From Clostridia bacterium (GTDB lineage: Bacteria; Bacillota; Clostridia; Oscillospirales; UBA644): a stretch of DNA of 48,881 bases. Within the stretch, counting starts at the first letter, position 1. Each line of letters opens with the position of its first letter. Location: positions 1 to 48,881 of the forward strand of contig JAGAPC010000030.1 in the NCBI GenBank assembly GCA_017623475.1. The letters are read 5' to 3'. Shown here piece after piece: positions 25,968 through 33,312 of the stretch. The notes below the pieces were generated by a model that saw only the letters and a list, made by a program, of their open reading frames with translations, did no database searches and was not told where the DNA came from. The position numbers were made by a program, and so were the translations under genes.

Positions 25968-27077
25968 TTACCAACTATAAAAGGTGTCGTTCCATGTGAA
26001 AGAGCAGTTTGCATTTGCATCATAAATTCGCATAGTACTGGTTTGCATGGTTGAATAGCTTGTGTACCACGGATTCCAAAAAGAATACATACCCAAATTA
26101 ACATCGTATCCCCGTAGAACCATTGCATGGCGAGAAGTAGAATTAGAAACGTTCATCGCAGTGAATATGGGTCTTTCTGCCACGATTTCTTGGACTACTG
26201 CAGCCTGTGTCAAAGTAGTATCGGAGTGTACTGGAGAGTATCCATAATGCCTTGCTACGGCACGTACTTGTTCAAGTCCAAAGGTGCTTGTGCTTGTAGG
26301 GTTATCGTAAACGAGATTAAGCAAAGACCACGCTGTAGGGGAAGTTGTGCTACCTCGTAAGTAGCGAATAATCGCTGCACAGCAATAGGGAGAACACCAA
26401 CTTTCTGATCCTTGAGGTCCTTCAAAACTTAACATTAAAAATTTGCGAGGTGGTGTTGCAGATCTTGTGGAAGAATTGTCTTCTAAACTGTCAAGTGAAA
26501 ATTGTGAAATTTTTGAAGAAATATCAAGACATACTTTCTCCGACGTGGTTACATTTTTGGTAGCGAATAAACTTCTGTTTTCTCTCATCTCAGTCTTCGC
26601 AATTGTGTTGTCTTCATTGTAGCTAAGGAGGACCGGGGTTGATTGAGCTTTGCTTAATAATAATGCATTTAGTTCTTCGACCATGAAGGGGGAGGCAATT
26701 CCTGTATATACCGGAGAATTAATATCCGTTGTTTGTCCCATGTCAATATAAATACATAGTGTGGCGATGATTTCATTTTCAGAAAAGATGGGGAAATGAT
26801 ATACTGGGGTTTGGCTATTTGTGTTATCTATGGTAAAGGGACTTCCTAAAAATACGGTTTCACAATTCTGGATACCATTTCCATCAATATGCCCTTTTGC
26901 AAATTTCCCGTATGAAGATAGTGCATAATCCAATATGCCTTGAGGACAGGGATCAGAGTATATGTATATGCCATTTTGTGAATTAGGAACTGTGTAGGCA
27001 GAAAAAGTGGCAATCATCGAATGGAAAACAATAACTACTACGAAAAGCATAGATAATAATTTTTGTGTCTTTTTCAT
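25968..27077 (-). CDS. Secreted C39-like (papain-fold) cysteine peptidase, module 1
   Basis: A 369-residue protein with a signal peptide (residues 1-27), an N-terminal region of about 180 residues with no known domain (GIYIYSDPCPQG; LGSPFTID; PFMVEELNALL), and a C-terminal papain-like domain: Cys228 in GSESWCSPYCCAA, His317 in SRHAMVLRGYD and Asn335 in SFWNPWYTS. The pattern fits the Peptidase_C39_2 / staphopain-type group; the N-terminal part may be a propeptide. The start is preceded only by a weak AAAGAG. Codons are AT-rich compared with the flanking genes. A paralogue lies at 33313. A long leader of about 190 bases separates it from its promoter. Confidence 0.85.
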   Translation of the reverse strand: MKKTQKLLSMLFVVVIVFHSMIATFSAYTVPNSQNGIYIYSDPCPQGILDYALSSYGKFAKGHIDGNGIQNCETVFLGSPFTIDNTNSQTPVYHFPIFSENEIIATLCIYIDMGQTTDINSPVYTGIASPFMVEELNALLLSKAQSTPVLLSYNEDNTIAKTEMRENRSLFATKNVTTSEKVCLDISSKISQFSLDSLEDNSSTRSATPPRKFLMLSFEGPQGSESWCSPYCCAAIIRYLRGSTTSPTAWSLLNLVYDNPTSTSTFGLEQVRAVARHYGYSPVHSDTTLTQAAVVQEIVAERPIFTAMNVSNSTSRHAMVLRGYDVNLGMYSFWNPWYTSYSTMQTSTMRIYDANANCSFTWNDTFYSW

Positions 27078-27119
27078 GATTTAAACTCTTTTTTTGTTTT
27101 ACGCAGAGTGAAACGAAAA

Positions 27120-27148
27120 GCACATGAACCTTTTTTCGGCTCATGTGC
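27120..27148 (-). other. Leader hairpin upstream of peptidase module 1
   Basis: GCACATGA and TCATGTGC form the outer stem, continued by GCC/GGT, within the 5' leader of the peptidase mRNA (start 27077, promoter at 27274-27302). The following minus-strand sequence TTTTCG is only mildly T-rich, so an attenuator is possible but unproven. The rest of the 27078-27350 interval holds no gene I can support. Confidence 0.45.
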
Positions 27149-27273
27149 ATTAGTAAATTGTTTTTATTCGATTTTTCCAAATGGAAAATCTCAAAAGAAA
27201 CTTCTGCACAGAGCCAAATCCTAAAGATATAGTCTTCATGCTAGACACTTCCTTCCATGTATTTCCTATTCTC

Positions 27274-27302
27274 ATTATATCACGGCTTGCGGAAAAAGTC
27301 AA
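27274..27302 (-). promoter_or_regulatory. Promoter of peptidase module 1
   Basis: TTGACT (27302-27297), 17-base spacer, TATAAT (27279-27274) on the minus strand, giving an mRNA leader of about 190 bases. Confidence 0.75.
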
Positions 27303-27307
27303 TTAGA

Positions 27308-27347
27308 AAAATTCCACAAAAATACAAAAGTAAAATTGTGGAATTTT
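27308..27347. repeat. 12-bp inverted repeat beside the right palindrome
   Basis: AAAATTCCACAA (27308-27319) and TTGTGGAATTTT (27336-27347) are perfect inverted arms with a 16-base gap, lying between the module 1 promoter and the palindrome at 27351. They could mark the end of an inserted segment or bind a regulator. Confidence 0.55.
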
Positions 27348-27350
27348 ACA

Positions 27351-27377
27351 GGGGCAGTTTCAAATTGAAACTGCCCT
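27351..27377. terminator. Palindrome/terminator, right copy of a pair
   Basis: GGGGCAGTTTCAA-A-TTGAAACTGCCCT, identical to 25414-25440 except for the last base. It follows the yitT stop (27384) on the minus strand. Confidence 0.8.
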
Positions 27378-27383
27378 TGGATT

Positions 27384-28250
27384 TTATTTATTTTCCTCGT
27401 GGATCCGAAATCCGTTGCCCAAAACCTCCGAGGCTTCGGACACGATTAAAAAGGCGTTGGGATCGGCGGCTTTGACCGTCTGCTTGAGGTGGAATAACTC
27501 GTAACTGCGAACCACCACCAAGATCAGATTTCGCCCGGTTTTTGTGTAGCCCCCTTCGGCGTCCAGCACGGTGGCGCCCCGGTTGACGTCCCGCAAAATC
27601 CCCTCCAGAACCTCTTGCTTTTTGTCGGTGATGATGCTGACGCTTTTTGCCCGTTCCATACCGCTTAAAATGGTATCGACCACGGTGGTGGAAAGCCAGA
27701 TGGTAATGGCGGAATATAAGATCGACCACAGATCCCGGTAAATGATGGCGGAGACGGTGACGATCAGAATATCGATGGTCAAAATAACCTTACCGTAGCT
27801 GACGCCCCGAAACCAATCCTTTAAAAGCTTTGCCAAAAGATCCGTGCCTCCCGTCGCCATACCTCGGCTGTAAATGATTCCCAGCCCGACGCCGGAGATC
27901 ACGCCCCCGGCGATTGCCGCAAGAAGCTTGTTTTCCGTGAAGGTCGGCAGAAAGCCCACCGTATCCAAAAACACCGAAACCAAAACGGTGGCAAAAACGG
28001 TTTTGATCAGAAATTTTTTTCCTAATTTTTTCCAGGAAAGGAAGAACAGAGGAACGTTTAACGCCAGGTAGGAAATCCCGATGGGGAACAGCCACAGGTA
28101 ATGCAATACCGAACTGACACCGGCAAATCCCCCGATGGAGATGTGGTTCGGATCGATAAACATTCGGATGGCGGCGGCGTAAAGAAAACTGCCCCCTACG
28201 GCAAATAATACGTCCAGCGCCAGATCCTTGAACTTGAATTTCCGTTTCAT
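27384..28250 (-). CDS. YitT family membrane protein (DUF2179)
   Basis: A 288-residue protein with five to six hydrophobic segments in the first 200 residues (GGSFLYAAAIRMFIDP; GGFAGVSSVLHYL; GVISGVGLGIIYSRG; ILIVTVSAIIY) and a C-terminal cytoplasmic DUF2179 domain (KSVSIITDKKQEVLEGIL; RGATVLDAEGGYTKTG; PNAFLIVSEASEVLGNGF). The family is widespread in Bacillota with no firm transport substrate. AAGGAG precedes the ATG. It ends the dnaX-ybaB-recR-mrnC cluster, 15 bases after mrnC. Confidence 0.93.
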   Translation of the reverse strand: MKRKFKFKDLALDVLFAVGGSFLYAAAIRMFIDPNHISIGGFAGVSSVLHYLWLFPIGISYLALNVPLFFLSWKKLGKKFLIKTVFATVLVSVFLDTVGFLPTFTENKLLAAIAGGVISGVGLGIIYSRGMATGGTDLLAKLLKDWFRGVSYGKVILTIDILIVTVSAIIYRDLWSILYSAITIWLSTTVVDTILSGMERAKSVSIITDKKQEVLEGILRDVNRGATVLDAEGGYTKTGRNLILVVVRSYELFHLKQTVKAADPNAFLIVSEASEVLGNGFRIHEENK

Positions 28251-28265
28251 TCGGTTCTCCTTGAT

Positions 28266-28670
28266 TTAAGAGCAAAGGGTTTCGTAAATTTTTTGAAATA
28301 ACTCCTCCAGCCGGTCGGTGCTTCCGATTAAGTAGAGGTATCCGAACAGAGCCTCCAGACCGGTGGCGCGCTTGTATTGAATGACATCCGAGTTTCGGTG
28401 CCCTACCGCGTCGGAATTGCGTCCCCGCTTGAAGATCGCTTCTTCTTTTTCGGTCAAAAGGGGTAAAATCGCTTCCAATCCGTCGCTTTGCGCCGTGGCG
28501 GAAACGAATTGAAGGGCGTGGCGGTGCAGCTGTCCGTTGGGGCGGTTTTCCTGTAATACTAAGGTTTCCCGAACCAAAAGCTCATATACGCCGTCCCCCA
28601 GGTACGCCAACGTCAGAGGAGAATACTGCCGCGCCTGGGATTCGGAAATGGGATGGTCGTTTTTCAGCAT
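28266..28670 (-). CDS. mrnC: Mini-ribonuclease 3
   Basis: A 134-residue RNase III-like domain without a double-stranded-RNA-binding domain, the hallmark of Mini-III. The conserved LAYLGDGVYELLVRE segment holds the catalytic acidic residues, followed by KRGRNSDAVGHRNSD and the second helix ATGLEALFGYLYLIG. It matures 23S rRNA ends in Bacillus. Usually it sits near cysS; here it follows recR with a 3-base gap, which is unusual. Confidence 0.93.
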   Translation of the reverse strand: MLKNDHPISESQARQYSPLTLAYLGDGVYELLVRETLVLQENRPNGQLHRHALQFVSATAQSDGLEAILPLLTEKEEAIFKRGRNSDAVGHRNSDVIQYKRATGLEALFGYLYLIGSTDRLEELFQKIYETLCS

Positions 28671-28673
28671 CGC

Positions 28674-29273
28674 TTACAGTTCCCTCCGATTTTCGATTGC
28701 CTTTGCCAACGTCAGCTCGTCGGCGTATTCCAAATCGCCCCCCACCGGAAGCCCGAAGGCAAGGCGGGAGACCTTCAAATCCATCGGCTTGAGCAATTTG
28801 GAAAGATAAATTGCCGTAGCATCCCCCTCCACCGTGGGATCGGTGGCTAAAATAACCTCACGGATGGGGCGCTCCGCTACCCGCAGCAAAAGCTCTTTGA
28901 TCTTCAAATCCGCAGGGCCGATGCCGTCCATGGGGGAGATTGCCCCGTGCAGGACGTGGTACAAGCCTTTATATCCGTGGGTTTTTTCCACCGCCATCAG
29001 ATCGGCGGGGGTCTGAACCACGCAAACGGTGCTTTGATCCCGGGAAGGATCGGTGCAAATGGGGCAAAGATCGTTTTCGGTCAGGTTTTGACAGTCGGCG
29101 CAGTATTTGACCGATTCCTTTGCCCGCAAAATGGCGTCGGCAAAGGCTTTTGCGTCCCGTTCGGGCATATTCAGGATATGAAACGCCAGCCGTTGGGCGG
29201 ATTTTCCCCCAATGCCCGGCAACGCACGGAAATGCTCGGTCAATTCTTCCAAAGAATTAAAACGGTAGGTCAT
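28674..29273 (-). CDS. recR: Recombination protein RecR
   Basis: A 199-residue RecR of normal length: helix-hairpin-helix (ALPGIGGKSAQRLAFHIL), a Cys4 zinc finger (CADCQ and CPIC), Toprim domain (VCVVQTPADLMAVEKTHGYKG) and the C-terminal Walker-B-like region. It loads RecA at gaps together with RecO and RecF. It immediately follows ybaB (1-base gap), the standard dnaX-ybaB-recR order. Confidence 0.97.
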   Translation of the reverse strand: MTYRFNSLEELTEHFRALPGIGGKSAQRLAFHILNMPERDAKAFADAILRAKESVKYCADCQNLTENDLCPICTDPSRDQSTVCVVQTPADLMAVEKTHGYKGLYHVLHGAISPMDGIGPADLKIKELLLRVAERPIREVILATDPTVEGDATAIYLSKLLKPMDLKVSRLAFGLPVGGDLEYADELTLAKAIENRREL

Positions 29274-29274
29274 A

Positions 29275-29619
29275 TCAGAAGCCGGGGATGTTGGGCAGAT
29301 TCAATCCGGCGGTCAGCTTGCCCATTTCGTCGGCGTTGGTTTTTTCGACGGTTTCGATGGCTTGGTTAACGGCGGTGATCAGAAGATCCTCCAGCATTTC
29401 CGGCTCTTCCTTGGCGTCTTCCAAAAGGTCGGGATCGATCTTGATCTCCAAGACCTCCTTCGTGCCCTTGATCTTTACCGTTACGGCACCGCCGCCGGCG
29501 GCGACGTCGTATTCGCGCTCGTTCAATTCTTCTTCCATCTTCGCGGAATTTGCTTGGAATTCCTGAAGCTGTCTCATCATTTCTGCCTGGGAATTTTGTT
29601 TGGGGATACGGACGTTCAT
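29275..29619 (-). CDS. YbaB/EbfC family nucleoid-associated protein
   Basis: A 114-residue DNA-binding dimer protein. After an N-terminal Met/Gln-rich helix (AEMMRQLQEFQANSAKMEEEL) comes the conserved core GGGAVTVKIKGTKEVLEIKIDPDLL and a C-terminal helix. Its place between dnaX and recR is the classical context. Confidence 0.95.
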   Translation of the reverse strand: MNVRIPKQNSQAEMMRQLQEFQANSAKMEEELNEREYDVAAGGGAVTVKIKGTKEVLEIKIDPDLLEDAKEEPEMLEDLLITAVNQAIETVEKTNADEMGKLTAGLNLPNIPGF

Positions 29620-29631
29620 GGTTGGTTCTCC

Positions 29632-31386
29632 TTAATCTTCATATTCGGGAATCTCTTCGTCGTCGCCGAAATCAAAGAGATTTTCTTTTTGTAAATAGTC
29701 CATCGTTGCGTGGGGGATGTATTTGTCGGGGGAGCAATGTTCCACCTTGACGGTATAGCCCTCCTTGCGGTTTTCCACGAGGGCTTGGCGGATTTTTTCC
29801 ATATATTCGGGGGATTTGATCTCGTTGTAATCTCGGACGTCTTCCACGAGGATGAGGATTGTGTGTCCCTGATAGACCGCCGAGGCGGTTCCCAGCAAAA
29901 ATCCCATCATGTGGCTGTCTCGGCTGATGGTGTGGGTAATATCCTTCCATGCGGTGAGGGGCTGCCAGCCGTCCACGAAGGTTTCTTCTGCAGGCGGGGG
30001 AGTTTGATGAACCGATTCCGGTCGGGGCGCCGGGGGGATCGGCTTGGCTGTGATTTTTTCTTCCGGCTCCCGATAATTTCCTGCGGAAGAAACGGAGGGA
30101 TTGGCAAAGGGATCGTCAAAGACCGGAGGGGCTTTTTTCGGCGGCTCCGGTTTTTTCTCCGGGGTGGAAATCGGCGTAGGCGCCGGGGTTAATTTTCCGG
30201 GGATGGTTTCGGGAAGGGAAGAGGCTTTGACGGGGATCCCGTTCTTTTTCAATTCCAAAAGCTGCTGCTCCAAGGTCGCCAGACGGGCGGAAAGATCCTT
30301 TGCATCCGGCTGCAGGTCGGGGCGGGAAAGGCGCAGCATACAGACCTCCGCATCGGCGCGCTTGTCCAGACTGCGGGGCAAAAGCGCCACCGTTTCCTGC
30401 AAAATGCGCAGGGAATAGAGAATCCGTTCCGGAGGAAAACGGTTTGCAATTTGGGTCAGGGCTTGGACGTCTCCCTCGCTTTTTTCCAGAAGCGCCGAGG
30501 GATTTTTTGCGGAACGGAAGATCATCACGTCCTTCATGGTGTCCATCATGCTGGTGCAAAGCCGTCCCAGATCCGCGGAGGCGTTGTACATATCCTCCAC
30601 CGCGCGGTACATGGTGTCCACGTCTCCGTCGGCGGCGGCAAGAAGCAGGTCGAAGATCCGTTTTTTGGGAATGACCCCCAATACGCCTTCCACCTCTTCG
30701 CAGGTTTTCAGATCAATGACCTTGTCCAGGATGGAAAGTCCGTCCCGGGAAGATCCGTCCGCCAATTCGGCGATCAGATCCAGGGCGTTTTCGTCGAGGG
30801 ATTTTCCTTCCTTTTCGAGGACGGTGCGGAACTGTCCGATCAGCGTTTTTTTTGGAAGCCGCAAAAAATCAAACCGCTGACACCGGGAAAGAATGGTGGC
30901 GGGAACCTTGTGGATTTCGGTGGTTGCCAAAATGAAAATGGCGTGGGCGGGCGGTTCTTCCAACGTCTTTAAAAGGGCGTTGAACGCCCCGGCAGAGAGC
31001 ATATGGACCTCGTCGATGATATAGACCTTGTACTTTGCCGCCGTGGGGGCGTAAACTACCTCTTCCCGAATCTGACGGATATTTTCCACGCCGTTGTTGG
31101 ACGCGGCGTCGATTTCCTCCACGTCGTACAGCGTGCCCTCCAAAAGCCCCTTGCAGATATCACACTCGTTGCAGGGGTTTCCGTCCTTGGGATTTTGGCA
31201 GTTGACCGCCCGTGCGAGGATCTTTGCGCAGGTGGTTTTTCCCGTTCCTCTCGTCCCTGTAAACAGGTAAGCGTGGGAAATCTGCCCCGTTGCCACCTGC
31301 CGCCGCAGGGTTTCGGTGACGGCGTCCTGCCCCAGAACGTCGTGGAAGGACAGGGGACGGTATTTTCGATACAAAGCGTAGTACAT
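29632..31386 (-). CDS. dnaX: DNA polymerase III subunit gamma/tau
   Basis: A 584-residue clamp-loader ATPase: Walker A GTRGTGKTTCAK, four-Cys zinc module (CQNPKDGNPCNECDIC), Walker B YIIDEVHML, sensor 1 ATTEIHK, followed by the oligomerisation domain (to about residue 370), a Pro-rich linker (PAPTPISTPEKKPEPPKK) and a C-terminal domain for polymerase contact. It loads the beta clamp at replication forks. GGAGG precedes the ATG. It lies 40 bases downstream of the SRP RNA gene, as in Bacillus. No obvious slippery heptamer for a short gamma form was noticed. Confidence 0.97.
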   Translation of the reverse strand: MYYALYRKYRPLSFHDVLGQDAVTETLRRQVATGQISHAYLFTGTRGTGKTTCAKILARAVNCQNPKDGNPCNECDICKGLLEGTLYDVEEIDAASNNGVENIRQIREEVVYAPTAAKYKVYIIDEVHMLSAGAFNALLKTLEEPPAHAIFILATTEIHKVPATILSRCQRFDFLRLPKKTLIGQFRTVLEKEGKSLDENALDLIAELADGSSRDGLSILDKVIDLKTCEEVEGVLGVIPKKRIFDLLLAAADGDVDTMYRAVEDMYNASADLGRLCTSMMDTMKDVMIFRSAKNPSALLEKSEGDVQALTQIANRFPPERILYSLRILQETVALLPRSLDKRADAEVCMLRLSRPDLQPDAKDLSARLATLEQQLLELKKNGIPVKASSLPETIPGKLTPAPTPISTPEKKPEPPKKAPPVFDDPFANPSVSSAGNYREPEEKITAKPIPPAPRPESVHQTPPPAEETFVDGWQPLTAWKDITHTISRDSHMMGFLLGTASAVYQGHTILILVEDVRDYNEIKSPEYMEKIRQALVENRKEGYTVKVEHCSPDKYIPHATMDYLQKENLFDFGDDEEIPEYED

Positions 31387-31425
31387 GGATCATCCTCCGA
31401 GGAGAAGTGGTTGGATTTGAAGAAA

Positions 31426-31524
31426 GAAGCGGGTTACTTACTACGCCCCTTGCCGTTTGCTTAATGCTGCTCAGTTTCCTGCCTGACATGGTTCACAAGG
31501 CAAAGTCGTGCAAGACCCGCTTCG
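31426..31524 (-). ncRNA. ffs: Signal recognition particle RNA, small bacterial type
   Basis: On the minus strand the terminal arms GAAGCGGGT and ACCCGCTTC pair perfectly (31523-31515 with 31434-31426). Between them lies the conserved SRP domain IV sequence: TGTGAACC, ATGTCAGG, a GGAAAC apical loop and GAGCAGCATTAAG. The length of about 99 nt means no Alu domain, unlike the roughly 270-nt Bacillus RNA. It is directly upstream of dnaX, a known position, and has its own promoter. It binds Ffh for co-translational targeting. Confidence 0.93.
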
Positions 31525-31530
31525 TCCTCT

Positions 31531-31559
31531 ATTATACTATAATTAAACCAAAATATCAA
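31531..31559 (-). promoter_or_regulatory. Promoter of the SRP RNA (and dnaX)
   Basis: TTGATA (31559-31554), 17-base spacer, TATAAT (31536-31531) on the minus strand; the predicted start is about seven bases downstream, at the RNA's 5' stem. Confidence 0.85.
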
Positions 31560-31598
31560 GAGATTTTCGAAATATTTCGATTTTTGTACGAATTTCCC

Positions 31599-31627
31599 TT
31601 TACATTTCTCCGAAAATGTGGTAAAAT
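31599..31627 (+). promoter_or_regulatory. Promoter of the pseudouridine synthase gene
   Basis: TTTACA (31599-31604), 17-base spacer, TAAAAT (31622-31627), 32 bases before the ATG. Confidence 0.6.
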
Positions 31628-31659
31628 AGGGACAGAAAAAACCGAAAGGGGACGATGGA

Positions 31660-32346
31660 ATGCGATTGGACGCCGCCTGCGCTATGGCAACGGGAAAGGG
31701 GCGCAAGGAATGTCGGGACGCGGTACGCAAGGGGCTGGTAACGGTGGACGGAAAAACAGTAAAAAAGGCAGATATGCCCGTAACCGCCGAAAATACCCTT
31801 TGCTTTGCCGGGGAAGTTTTGGATCTTCGGGAGCATCTGTATTTTATGCTCCATAAACCGACGGACACCGTCTGCACCACCGAGGATCTCCCGGAGAGCG
31901 TCTTAAAACTGTTCCCGGAAAAATACCGCAAACGTCTCTTTTGCGTGGGGCGGCTGGACAAGGACACCACCGGCTTGCTCCTTCTGACCGACGACGGGGC
32001 TTTTGACCATCGGCTCATGTCTCCCAAGCACCACGCCGAAAAGGAATACGCCGTCACCCTTGCCCTTCCCTTGTCCGAAGACGATATTCCCCGTATGGAG
32101 TCGGGGATGACCTTGGAAAACGGCGAGACCACCCTGCCCTGCCGAGTCGTAAAAAACGGGGAAAATACCTGCACGATTACCCTATCCGAGGGGAAATATC
32201 ACCAAGTGAAGCGGATGTTTGCCGCCGTATCCAATCGGGTTGTCGGACTTCACCGTACCTCCGTGGGAGGATTGGCGCTCGACCCTGCCCTCGCTCCCGG
32301 ACAGTTTCGGGAGCTGACCGAAGCGGAAATTTCATTCCTGCTATAG
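31660..32346 (+). CDS. Pseudouridine synthase, RsuA/RluB family
   Basis: A 228-residue enzyme: S4-like N-terminal RNA-binding region (RLDAACAMATGKGRKECRDAVRKG LVTVDG), then the catalytic domain with FMLHKP and GRLDKDTTGLLLLT holding the catalytic Asp, and the C-terminal KYHQVKRMF and VVGLHR motifs. It converts a uridine in rRNA to pseudouridine; an RsuA-like 16S target is likely but the exact position cannot be told from sequence. A terminator follows. Confidence 0.92.
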   Translation: MRLDAACAMATGKGRKECRDAVRKGLVTVDGKTVKKADMPVTAENTLCFAGEVLDLREHLYFMLHKPTDTVCTTEDLPESVLKLFPEKYRKRLFCVGRLDKDTTGLLLLTDDGAFDHRLMSPKHHAEKEYAVTLALPLSEDDIPRMESGMTLENGETTLPCRVVKNGENTCTITLSEGKYHQVKRMFAAVSNRVVGLHRTSVGGLALDPALAPGQFRELTEAEISFLL

Positions 32347-32360
32347 ATCTGAATATTTGA

Positions 32361-32388
32361 AGATCTTCCCTCGGGAAGGTCTTTTTTT
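32361..32388 (+). terminator. Terminator after the pseudouridine synthase gene
   Basis: AGATCTTCCC and GGGAAGGTCT pair (one G-T pair) around TC, followed by seven T. Confidence 0.8.
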
Positions 32389-32431
32389 ACCCGTCGCTCC
32401 GATATACTGTATCAGGAAAGGAGCGATTTTT

Positions 32432-33190
32432 ATGGTAACGAAAGAGGGCGTTTTGGTTCGGTGCGGCACCGGAGAGGTGTTGTTTGGGAAAAGACCGTCA
32501 AATTATACCGGAATTTCTGCAGAAATTTCCGAAGAGAACGGGGGCTTTTCGCTGATTTCGTTTGATGGGAGAGGGGAAATTTCTCCCACAGCGGAGGTTT
32601 TGTGTTGCGCGGGGAAATACCTGTGGGATCAAGGGATTCGGGAGTGTCCGGTAACGGTTCGGGAGGAGGATTCCGGGAAGGAACACCTGATTCTTACCTC
32701 CACCTGCACCGATCGGGTTACGGCGGTGACCGTCGGGGTTGACCGGGCGGATTTTATTCCTCAAAATATACCATTACGGTTTGAAAAATCATTGATAAAT
32801 GATCTTATTTCCCTGCCCGATTGCAAACCCTTCCGTTTGACCGCATTGTCTTTTCAAGTACCTTACGGCGTGGTGTTTTTGGACACGGCGGGGGATTGCC
32901 TGGTGCTGAATCGGGGGCAGGAAATTTCCGGGATGCACCTATTCCCAAAGGGGGCGGAAATGATCTTCGCCTATACCCGGGGAGAAAAGGAATTGCATCT
33001 TCGGGCGTGTCATCGGGACGGCAGTACCGACGTTCGAGGAAACGACGTTTGTGCCGCCTTGGCGGCGGCGGTGGCGGCGGGGCGTTGTCTGCCCGACACG
33101 GCGGTAACCGTTCCTTTGCCTCAGGGAGATTTGCGGGCGGTTTGTACGAAAGAGTGGGAATTGTTTCTTACTTTGCCCGTTTTTTGTTAA
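32432..33190 (+). CDS. DapF-like (diaminopimelate epimerase fold) protein without catalytic cysteines
   Basis: A 252-residue protein from the ATG at 32432 (AAAGGAG upstream). The two halves echo DapF: FDGRGEISPTAEVLCCAGKYL (residues 44-64) corresponds to the DapF segment DGS.AEMCGNGIRC.AKYL, and GSTDVRGNDVCAALAAAVAAG (197-217) to GAGETLACGTGACAAAVA; the spacing and the PKGAEMIFAY and VPLPQGDL contexts also match. In both places the catalytic Cys is replaced (CGNG by TAEV, CGTG by RGND), so epimerase activity is unlikely. A different racemase-like or binding function is possible. It is a single gene between two terminators or promoters; the true dapF is not in the window. Confidence 0.6.
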   Translation: MVTKEGVLVRCGTGEVLFGKRPSNYTGISAEISEENGGFSLISFDGRGEISPTAEVLCCAGKYLWDQGIRECPVTVREEDSGKEHLILTSTCTDRVTAVTVGVDRADFIPQNIPLRFEKSLINDLISLPDCKPFRLTALSFQVPYGVVFLDTAGDCLVLNRGQEISGMHLFPKGAEMIFAYTRGEKELHLRACHRDGSTDVRGNDVCAALAAAVAAGRCLPDTAVTVPLPQGDLRAVCTKEWELFLTLPVFC

Positions 33191-33219
33191 TTTTATTACA
33201 GTCAAAGAAATGAGAGTTA

Positions 33220-33248
33220 TTGACAAATTGATCAAATTATGATACACT
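33220..33248 (+). promoter_or_regulatory. Promoter of peptidase module 2
   Basis: TTGACA (33220-33225), 17-base spacer, TACACT (33243-33248), about 60 bases before the ATG. Confidence 0.7.
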
Positions 33249-33312
33249 ATAAGTGGATTCAAGCCTTGAACCGCACCTCATCTTAAAAATTGGAAAGTAA
33301 AGGAGTATTTCG

